This document shows positions 11,877 through 23,800 of a stretch of 64,000 nucleotides of DNA, in pieces; within the stretch, counting starts at the first letter, position 1; the number at the start of each line of letters is the position of its first letter. The stretch is from NCBI RefSeq assembly GCF_000003815.2, contig NC_049994.1, positions 5,911,283 through 5,975,282 of the forward strand, read 5' to 3'. A program made the position numbers and the translations under genes. Below the pieces are notes generated by a model. It was given only the letters and a program-made list of their open reading frames with translations. It was not told where the DNA came from and searched no databases. The stretch comes from Branchiostoma floridae. Lineage: Eukaryota; Chordata; Leptocardii; Amphioxiformes; Branchiostomatidae.

Positions 11877-14800
11877 ATGGCTGCTTCGTACAATTTCAAG
11901 AAGATCACGGTGGTTCCGTCGGCTACGGTGGGTACAATTTAAAGAATTTTGAGACCAATTTCTCTTCAAGGACGTATTTAGTCCCCAACTTTGTATTGTG
12001 TCGTTAAGAATGATTCTTTACCAGTAGAATATCGTTCAGAAGAGTCCCCATATATTCACACGTGTGCGCACGTGCCGATGTGCCCCCCTCCCACAGATAG
12101 GGTTTGGAAAAAAATCTGAACGTATTTCGCTGGTATTTCGTAGGATTTTTATGCGAAAGTGAAGAGAAAATATTCATCGAATTACTCATAACCTGATAGT
12201 GGATCAGTCTAGACCGAGTAGTATTTTTGTCGGAGCTTTCGTCGAAAAATTCGGTAGGAAAATAAGCTATCCAGTTTCATGCTTGAGCTTAATTTTTTTC
12301 TGAAGGCTCAAGAGAATTTGTTAGCGCTTTGCACTCGTTTCATAGATTGCTTTGCCCACATAACGATTCTAGGAGCAGTGTCTCTCCCTCTCTCACTCAC
12401 AAATGGCTATTTTCTTTCTAGTCGTGCTGTTTCCGATTAATCATTTAATGGATAATTTACTGTAATTGTAAATTCAAAAACGCGGTGGTTTAATGTTACC
12501 AGTTTTCACTGTGGTCGCTTCACCGCAAACTTAAAACCACCGCAAATGTTTTCCATGGCAGTAAGAGACTACAGTGCATGGTGCTACCACGAACTTAAAA
12601 CCACCGCGAAAAGTCCTTTTTCCTGCTATTGCAAAATTAATTCCCAGCGAACTTAGTTATAAATGTATTTTAATTTACAGTAACTTAAGGAGTTCATGCT
12701 ATATCATGTTTTTCATACCTTGTAACTATTTTAGGATTTTGTGGACATAGTCCTGTCCAAGACTCAGCGAAAGACGCCGACAGTCATCCACAAGCAGTAT
12801 GCCATCGCTCGGATTCGCCAGTTCTACATGCGCAAAGTCCGCTACACGCAGCAGAACTATCACGACAAACTCTCCCAGATCCTGGATGACTTTCCCAAGC
12901 TTGAGGTATGTTGTAACATGACACACTCCTGAATTTTTCACTGATAAATCAAACCAATTGAACATGGTGGATTTGTGCAAAAATGTTAACTCATATAATG
13001 TCTAAGGAACTGTTGGTGGTTTCTAAAGGATGCAAGCTACATATGTCTTTCCGTGTACACTTTTGCAACAATATCATTTTCTAAAGAGTAGGGGTGGGTA
13101 TCAGTACAGCAAGTTCAGGTACATGTTGAGGTTCAGATCCAGAGGATCAGGTCCAGGTCCGGACCTGAACCTGGGACCTGATGGTCTGTGAAAACTTGCG
13201 ACCTCAACACCGGGTGGTAGCGACTGTGCTAGACACGCCGTCGTCTTTGGCGTGTGTCCATGGGCAGTGAACATTTTTGGGCAGACTGAAAGTGGTCGTA
13301 TTGAGACCAAGTTTGACTGTGGAAATTAGGTAGAAATGAACTATAAACTCTACTCTACTTTGCTCTTGTTATCTTTTTGGACCAGTACACCCCCAAATGT
13401 GTGAAAGCCTGCCAATATAATCTGTTCATTTCCCAGTCAGTCACCTTTGATATCCTGTCTACAGTGTAAACCTGTCCACATAGACAAGATTTTATCAGTC
13501 CCTAATTATGAATGGAATGCTTGGGCAGGTTTGACTATATTCTGTTTCTGTTTGATAGATGCAAGAAAGAAAATCCTCTTAACCGAGTTGTTGTACATTG
13601 TTTGCAGGATATCCACCCGTTCTATGCAGACCTGATGAACGTGCTGTATGACAAGGATCACTACAAACTGGCCCTGGGACAGATCAACATGGCCAGGCAT
13701 CTCATAGACAAGTCAGTACTCATAGTTCAGCTTCAAAATTTCAGCTTTGCGACAGTAAAGCTTGTTAAAAGGGCCTTGTAAAAACTTATTAAACTAACTA
13801 AAAATGGGAAGTTTATGTGGGGTTTGATTTTGCAGTAGGGACAAAAAAATCAAACATAAAGGTAGATGGACTGAAAATTGAACAAAACAGAAGACAGAAC
13901 AAATGCTTTGGCAGTCACAGAAAAAAATGTAAAGATAACATTATTAACACCACCATGAACAATTTCACGGCAGTTGTCAAAGCGTAGAAAAATAGGTTCA
14001 AAAGAACATTATCAGGTTATTGACTAAAAAGTACCATGATTAATATTCTCTATTATGCCATCAAATGATCAATAGAGTCATGTAATACTATATCTCACCA
14101 TCTTTCCATCCATTCCCAGTGTTGCCAAAGACTATGTGCGACTCCTGAAGTACGGAGACTCCCTGTACCGGTGTAAGACCCTGAAGCGTGCTGCCCTGGG
14201 GAGGATGTGTACTGTCATGAAGAGGCAGAAACAGAGTCTGGAGTATCTAGAACAAGGTTGGCCATTGCCTTAGACACTTGGTGACATTCACTTTATGTCC
14301 TAGATAAATATTGACAAATATTATGCAGTAAGATAGTTTCCAAAAGTTATGATACAGTATCATCAAAAATCTGGAATGGAAAAACTGATCTGAAGAAAAA
14401 AACGGTTTGCATATTTAAATTTGCCTGTAGCCAGTGTTACACAATCTCTCACTGTCAGGCTGATTGCACCCTCTTCCTGACCACTGAAAGGATTGCTACA
14501 AGAGTGTTTTAGGCTAATGTTTATTGGTTTTCAATTCTAGAGTATTATTGCTACAATACAGCAAATCAGTTGTTTATGAAGTATGACGTTTACTGTCTTT
14601 GGTCTTACAGTGCGTCAGCATTTGTCCCGTCTTCCCACAATTGACCCCAACACCAGGACTCTCCTCATCTGTGGGTAAGTCTAGGTTTAAAAAATTATCT
14701 GTATCTGCAGTAATCAATGATCAAGCTTTTAGCTAATAATAAAGTATTTATTATACAGGGTCCAAATTTCTTAGTGACTGAGATTCACCATGCGGCGAGC

Positions 14801-17800
14801 ACTACAGGTGCATGGTGGGGGGTGGGCAGGGGGCAGGGGGCATCAACCCTCCATGGTTTGGAGTTTTAGAGAATTAAGTATCCTGAGGGGTAAATTACTG
14901 TGGCATCCCTGGTCAATCAGTATTTCATGCTTGTCAGAGGATTTGCCCTCAGTGTCTGGGCCTCATTAGAGCATCTGGTGCGTCCAATTTCCTACTATTT
15001 TTAGAACAGTGTGTCCAATTGACACCTGGACACTGGACGCATGCCTGGCTAAAAGCCTGTTGATGATTCTTATCATTATTTTAGTCCTTGTGAAGTTGTC
15101 TTTAAGTTTGCAATATCATTAACATTCTACCATTTGTGTATTGTAGTTTCCCCAACGTTGGGAAGTCGAGTTTCATTAACACCATCACCAGGGCAGATGT
15201 GGAGGTCCAGCCGTACGCTTTCACCACCAAGTCTCTGTATGTGGGACACACCGACTACAGGTACCTCCGCTGGCAGGTAGGTCTGGTTTGTTTGTTTGTT
15301 TTGTTAAGATCTCATTTAGTGTTACATGAATTTAACACTATTCTTCCTGGAGTTGCCATACATTAAGTACATTTAAATGCAATGTAAAGACTTGTATATT
15401 TGGTTGTCACAGATTTTAACAGAATCAGAAGTCTTCAGGGCTTCGGCACACAATCAGCTTTTTCAGTTTTTGTCATACAGAAAAATTAAATCTTTGCATA
15501 TCGATAACAGCCTTTGAAACAGTTGCCAGAGTCTAAAGCTGGCCCTAATGCCCTCTTTCCACTAGATTTTGTTCGGTAAGCAACCATACAGGGACCAAAA
15601 TTGGATTATTGCAACCCTTGATTTCGTGATTGAAATATGCAAGATGTAAAATTATGATCTAAAAGGCAGCTAATGTAAAAAGATTCTTTCTTTATCTGAG
15701 AAATTCATTGAACAATCTGTCACAACTATCATTCTATGGTGATTGAGTAACCACAGCTCAATCATAGCTGCTAGTAGAGATTTGGTATGATTAGTTTTCA
15801 GATTTTTGGAGCTTGTGTTTGGTAAGTTTTTGAGTTGCTTGAATGATTACATCTCAGTACCAACCGCGCTTGGTCTGAATTGACATTTATTAACATGATG
15901 TCAACTGGTCTGGATGACAAGCAACTGTGTTATCATTGTGTCCTTGAATGGAAAGAAATGATTTCAAAAGAACTTTGCGGAGTTAATAATAATGTAACTC
16001 TATAACCTCATTGTCTCCTATAGTTGAACACATGACTGGACCGCATAGATTATAAGATCTTTCCATTTTCTCAAATGTGAAATGTCAAAATGAAACTGTT
16101 CTGTCCATCTGTTGCCTAGGTGATCGACACCCCAGGAATCCTGGACCACTCCCTGGAGGAGAGGAACACTATAGAGATGCAGGCCATCACTGCACTGGCA
16201 CATCTCAGGGCTGCTGTACTGTATGTCATGGACATCTCTGAACAATGTGGGCACAACCTGCACCAACAGGTAACACACCTGGAAATAATGGATTCTTCCG
16301 TAACACCCCCAGAATAATGGATTCTTCCAGACATTTACCAATGCGGTGGACCACTGGATGCAGTATTGGGTTGCAGGTTTTTTTTTATAGATGGTCAATT
16401 ATGTATTTATATGTTACAAATATATGTGAACAATGTGGACACATCTTGCACCAATAGGTAACGCCCCTAGAAATAATGGATTCTTCCGGACATATACAAG
16501 CGGGGTGTACCACTGGCTGTAGCATTGGGTTAAAGTGCTTTATGTAGATGTTGGGGAGGAATGTAGTACAGGAGTGTAGGGTTTATACAGATGGTAAATA
16601 ATGTGCCCAATGTATTATGGACATATCTGAATGATTTTGGCATAGTCTGACCAACAAATAACACCCCTAGAACTAATGGACTTTTCCTGATATTTACCAG
16701 TGGAATGTACCACTGGCTGTATTGTAGGGGTGCAGGGTTTACTCAGATGGTACCACTTGGATGCACCACTGACTAATTGTGTGGGCAGTGGGTTTTGTAT
16801 AGTAAACCAGCATTTTATTGAGTCTAATATAGTTTTGAAATTAGGGAACATTAACAATAAATGGTGCTGTGATGTTACAATATCATGTTCAGACATTTGT
16901 TTGATGACAAATGGGAGATAAACTGAGCATCATCTCTATCAAAAGCTACTAGTAACTACTCTAAACCCTTTCCACATGATTTCTGAAGACCCACAGAATA
17001 ACTGTTTCTATCTTTGCTGCAGGTGGAACTTTTTAACAACATCAAACCACTGTTTGCCAACAAGGTAAATATTATCTAGCACTGTTTCCTCTGTGAAAAA
17101 AATACAAATTTGATGTATGAATTTGGGTTTGTGCTTTCACATGATTTGTTTTTGTAAAAATGGAAAACAAATGATTTGCTTTTGCACTTGCAGCCTCTGA
17201 TGATCGTTACCAACAAGATCGATGTCATCAGACGAGAGGAGCTCAGCGAAGAGAATGAGGTGTGACACATAGTCTAACATTCTCAGACATTTCTTCTGTT
17301 GTTCTTTGTGAACATTCCTAACACAAATCAAGGCGAGGTGCTGTGATGTAAAATAACCATGTCTGAACTTTCTGCTGACAAATGGGAGATAAACTGAGCA
17401 CCACATTTAATTTTTATGTGCCCAAAATAAGCATATTTTTTTTAATTTGTAGCATCTTTAGTGCATAGTAATTTTTTCCTAGGGTTGGACTATTTCACTA
17501 GTCCCGGGCAAATGAAAGTGCCAATTGGGCAAGTGCATGTCCTTCCCAACTTGACCACAAATAGCCAGTTTTCCATGAGTGAAATTTTGTTGTCCAAAAA
17601 TGCACTTCATACATTTCTTCACAGTGATGGCATCGAGCATTGGTCATCACAGAAAAATTAAGAGCCAAGAATTCCACTGCTGGAAGTGAAAATACCTAGA
17701 AATGTGTCATTTGAATTTTGGACAAGTGAAAACTTGGTTCGGGCAAGTAGATTTTTTATACACTTGCCAGATAGTAGAATTGAATTTAGAAAACTTGTCC

Positions 17801-20800
17801 TACCCTGTTTCTCTCCACTGATCTTTGGAAGCATAGAACCACCCAATATCAATATTTTTTGTATTCTCAAACAAAAAGTAGCTGTCAACAAGTTTTGAAA
17901 TGTTGTGTTTAATGTTTGTGTTTTTAGGCCCTCCTGGCAGACTTGGAGAAGGAAGGCATCCCTATAGTTCCCATGAGCACTCTGTCTGGGGAAGGGGTCA
18001 TGGAGGTCAAGAACAAGGTAATATTATGGGATAGATGAGGACTAAGTAGAATGTGTACTATGAAGCTTTCTCAGAATGTGTTCTAATGTAAAGCCTGGTC
18101 TTTTGTATTCTGTACAGGCAGAGTTTTTACAGTTTTTGCTTGAATGATTACATCTCAGTACCAACCGCGCTTGGTCTGAATTGACATTTATTAACATGAT
18201 GTCAACTGGTCTGGATGACAAGCAATGGAAACTAGTTTTGCACTTGAGTTTAAGTACATAGAAAAATTGTTAAGAAAATTGTAAAGAAAGTTGTAATGTA
18301 CCAAGTCTTCTTCAGGTCACCCAGTTTGTATAGAAGCACTCAGAGTGGTATTTCTCTTTCTTAAGCTTACTATAATAACGACCATCTTTTCCTTGATTTG
18401 ATTATATGGATGACATCCGCACGCACCTTAATTTGGGCCCTTTTCAAAAATAAAAAATAACTTTCAACCATACTATAAATCATACAAAACAAAACAAAAA
18501 ATTTGCTAAGATATGCCATAGAATGCCATTTAAAAATATCGGTTAACTTTTGATAATGTCATAGAATGGCAAGGTCAATTCCAAGGTCATCAAAGAAGAT
18601 GTGAACGAAAAATATGAAGAATCTACTGTTCTCTGTACCATATTTGGTATGTTTAGTCATCTGTTCAACTTTCCTGGCCACTTATATTTCATAATGAAGG
18701 CAGCTTTTATAATGACGCTACAACTTGCACGGTTGGACAAGTCTACTAGTCCTATTGTCTGAAGTGCATGATCTACCCCACTTGCCCGATTGGGCAAGTA
18801 AGATTTTTTTTCCATTGAGTGAGATTTGGATATACTCCTTACCTTTTAAAGTCATGACATCATGCATTGGTCAACATGGTCATACGTGCCTGCGAAGCTG
18901 GTGTGTTACGCCGAAGGGCGGTTATACCGGCTATATAGATACAGATACAGATACAGATGGAAAAATAGGGGCAATGATAAGAATTCCATTGCTGGAAATG
19001 ACAATGATATAAAAGTGGCATTTGAATTTTGGGCTAGTGAAAAATTGGTTTGGGCAAGTAAATTTTTTATGTACTTGCCCGATAGGATGTGAATTTAGAA
19101 AACTTGTCCGACCAAAACTTGGTTTTTGCTCAGAAAGACATTTTCCCACCCCAGGCCTGTGACCAGCTGCTTGCCTACAGAGTGGAGAACAAGATGAGAA
19201 GTAAGAAGGTGAACTCTGTCCTGAACCGCCTGCACCTGTCAGTACCGCAGCAGAGAGACGAGAAAGTGCGCCCGCCCTGTATCCCCGAGGCCGTCCTACA
19301 GCGCAAGGCTGCCATGGATACCGACAAACCCAAGAAGAAAACGGTACGCTTTTCTACGTTCATTCATCCCAATGACTGGATGCATAGTGTTTGGACCGCT
19401 TTATTCATGTGAAATGGTTCTTACAAACAGAAGTGTTTTTACAGTTTGAAACAATCTATCTACCACTTAAAAATCACGACCACAGCATGTCCAGAACATG
19501 AGATATCAAAAATGGAAGTTTCGCTGAAGTACCTTAGCAAGCCGCTAGGGGGCCCGTTATCGAATTTGACGTTCGTTTTCCCGACCCCTACCCACCTACC
19601 AAATATCATCAGGATCCATCCACGGCTTGTCGAGTTATACTGTTTATAGACGGACGCACGCACGCACGCACACGTCCAAAACATAACCTTAGCTTTTCTG
19701 GTGAAAGTAATAACGACTGCACAAGAGAATACTGCTATGATGTAAACAGACGATTGTGTCTGAATACCATTGAAGACACTTTGGGAGATAAGCTGAGCAA
19801 TTTTTTCTCTTGTTGTTTTGAGGGAAAAACTTGCCCAGTCATAGGTGAGTTTAAGGTCCTAAATATTCACACATTTTTCTCCCACTGCCTATTTTTCAGG
19901 AAAGAGACCTGGAACTGGAGTTGGAAGAAGACTATGTCTTTGATATGAAGAGTAAGTTTCCCTATTATGTAAACAATAATTGTATTAACAAGGAATGAAC
20001 TAGAGAGCACTAAGGTTAGCTATACATTTGTATGCAGACCCAGTTTCAGTGAAATTTTTTTCATTGATCTGTACCTGTTCTTTCATCAATCTCCTATCTG
20101 TCTCTCTGATCCAAGAAAATGTGTTTCTTTGTCTTGGTGTGTGTCTGTAGTTATGGGAATGTTGTAGAGTGACAGGATGTGAGGCAGAAGATAGTGTAAC
20201 CAAGGACTTGCAAGTTGACTTGGCCTGGGTCCAAAGTTGTTCCCCTACAAGCTGGCAGGAAGTGACTTCCTGTCTTCAATAATTATTTGTTTTGTTATTG
20301 GATAGTACATCATACATGTACCATGTACATGCATATTGGAAAAATGCAGCACTTAGGAAATTGACAAAATATCATTACCAAAACATATTTTTTTCCTTGA
20401 GTTTGAATTTTTTTTTTTTTAATGTTTCCAGAACGCTATGATCTCAAGAACGCAGAAGATAAATATGACCCCATCCCTGAGTTGTGGGAAGGGAAGAACG
20501 TTGCTGACTACATCGATGCTGACATCATGAAGGTGTGTATCTTAACGCTTGTTCACCGTTATTCATGGGGTAACCTTTATCCGTTGTATCCAACACCAGG
20601 GTATTTTGGGATATCAAGTCGATGGACAGAGGTCTCAAACTGCATTATATTGGAAAAAAAAGCAATTTGAAACCACTGTCCATAAACAGTGATATCCCTA
20701 AATATCCTCTTCTTACTAATAGGTACAATGGATATAGGTTACCCCACGAATAAAGGTGAACTAGTGTTGCACAGATTTGTAGATTGAAAATGAAATTAAA

Positions 20801-23800
20801 CTAAGCTTGCTGTAGTTTCTGTAATGAATTTCACTTCTGTTTGCATTCTGTAAAATGTTTTTGCTTGAATGATTACATCTCAGTACCAACCGCGCTTGGT
20901 CTGAATTGACATTTATTAACATGATGTCAACTGGTCTGGATGACAAGCAATGAAAACTAGTGTAGATGCAGTTAACCAGTAGCCATCTTACCTTGTTTAA
21001 ATGTAGATGTTAGATATGAGAGACACAGATTTATCAAAAGTATGAGATGTTGATCCTGATGTTTGTATGATTGTTTGTGTCCATAGAAACTGGAAGATCT
21101 TGAGAAGGAAGAGGAGATGAGAGAGGCAGCGGGAGAATATGACTCTGATATGGTCTGTACATATTACAAAAATACTCACTACAATAACAGCTACTACGGG
21201 TGGGTACTGTTACAGAAAATTCAGGTACAGGTCCAGAGGATCAGGCCCAGACTTGAACCAGGACCTGATTGTCTGAGAAAAGTTTGGCGATTCTCAAATT
21301 CAAAACAATGGTCCATTTGGTAAAAAGGAATCTGTTTTGTGGAGTACCCGACTTCCACTGGCGTTTTAGAATCCTATCTTGAGTTCATGTAAACAATGTG
21401 AAGTTTGACTGTAGCAACTTTTTATAAATGACTATAATAGAAGTATAAACTCTGCTCTTGTCATTTTATTTGACCGACAAGCCCCAAAATGTGTGAATGC
21501 CTTCTGATGTAATCTGTTAATTTTCAAACCAGTTTACTGATTTTTTCAGGTCCATTTTTTTCGGATGGTCTAACACGAAAAAAACATTTTTGTACATTAT
21601 ACTGGAACTGGTACCCACCCCCAAGAGCAACATATTTGTTTATACACAATGTATATAGTTCTTCAATAAATGTTTAGTTTGCCTTGCCATTAAACCCATA
21701 AGTTTTACTTCTTCAATATGTTGTTCCTTTGATCAATTTCAATGCATCTTGTGTTGAAAAGTTCCATTGTAGTTTGCAAACCTTTACTACACAACAAAAC
21801 TCAAATGTGTAAGACAGTTTATTTGTACTAGTATGCAGTTATCAGATGGAGATTGATGTTGTTTTTACAGTCAGATGAAGATGAAGAGACGAGAGAGATC
21901 AGGAGCATGGCAGCCAAGTAAGTTCAACATTTTAGACCTTATTGGTTGTTTGTGAGTTCTATTCCCAACCTTTAGTCCATGTTGATTTGATTACATGGAT
22001 GACATCATTATGTGCACCAACTTTGGGCTGTTTTCGAAACAAAGTTTTCAGCCACACTGTTAATCGTGCAAAGCACACTCATGACATACTGGTGTTGGTT
22101 TTTTCTCTCTAATGATTGGCATACTTTTGTCTTGTTAGAATTCGTAAGAAGAAGAAGCTGATCAAGATGGAGTCAGATGTACGCAGGAAGGTGCAGAAAC
22201 CAACTCTGCCCAGGGTGGCCAGGAAGGTGAGATTTGTTAATCTGTTGTGGGAAAATCTGTATCAGTGAGTTTACAACAATATTCTTCAGAAAGATTTCAT
22301 TTCAAAGGACGCTAGACAAGTACATTTTTGTAGATTATTATGCAACCATAAGATTTTCTAATGAAACCTAAAAATTATTGAAGGCTTGGTTAGGAGCAAA
22401 GATTTGAGGAAGGAATATTGTAGTAATACATGGTATAATGTGTTTTCCCATGTCCAGGACTACAATGCAAGTGAGTTCAAGTCACAGATGGAAGAACTAG
22501 GGGTGGACATGGCAGACAAGGACAATGTGAGTGTACAGTTTTCTTCAACAATTGTTTTTTAAAGTTCCCTATTTTAAGTAGCTTGGAAAGTAGTTTGCTC
22601 CAGCATTTTTGTTGTTGAATGTCCATCGCACTGATGACTTCAATGGCATCTCAGGTTTAATGTTCCAGCATTTATTATGCACCATATACTGTAGCTTCTT
22701 ACTCTGACATTTATCATACACTGTTGTCGCCTTTCTGCTGTTCCATTTGGGATCCTTGGCCCTGTTAACGTCTGGAATTGTCCAAATTTTGGACGAGGGC
22801 GCTGATCAGTCCCTACACATGAGCGAATTAAGGCATGGGTTCAAGCACTTGTTCGAATAGGTGTTTCAACACCCGAAAAGTCAGCTTGCAGGAGGGTCTG
22901 TTGTCATTGATCAAGCGCTCTAGAACCCATAATTCCTTAATTTGCTCATTTACTGACGTTAGCACCAAAAGGTTTGAATGTGCAGGTCTCCAGATGGGTA
23001 GCAGAAGTGAATACAGTAGAGAACTACTACCTGGATAGTACCCAGGCTATATTTTGAGTAGTCTAAAGTGAAAAATCTTTTACTTTTATATCAGCCTGAT
23101 TTATTCTGTTCATCGGTAGGATTTTCAAATAATAATGTGACTTCTGGACACATCATAATCATGGTATTATGTATCTTAAACTTTAGGCCCACTTCAAGCG
23201 AGCCCGCAGTAAGACTCCCACAGGCTTGAAGAGGAAACGTGAAGCCTCAACGGAGGCTGGGAGCCGGGCTAGGAGCAGGAGCGTTCCTGCTGGGAAGGTA
23301 CCCAGAGACCAGTCTGGAATCAGGGATCCACAGGTGAGGAGATACCTTCTACCTACCTACCTGCCTAGTCCCTTGACCCCTGGTCATTGGGGGACAAGCT
23401 AGCCATGAAGATAGAGACACCAAGGACAGGACCAGTATGTCTGGTGTAAGGGAGCATAGATGGTTACTGAAGGTACAGTAGCACCAAGGACAGGACCAGT
23501 ATGTCTTGTTTAAGGTATCTCGGTTGGCTAAATTGGCATTTTGACCTTCCAGCGTTTTCTTATTAATGAATTAAGAAAGAATGGAGCCGTAACGAATGTT
23601 GATTGATGGGCATTTAAGAATTCTAAATCTGATTTTTTGGGGGCCAAATTGATGACGTCATCATTTTTATTGCCTCTGATATTATTTTTTTCAATGACAA
23701 AATACAGCACTTTGGTACATACCACTGTAATGAAACTTCGTTTTTCGTTGCATAATGATGAAAGCTACAAACTCACGGTTGCGCAAACTGATATCTACTA

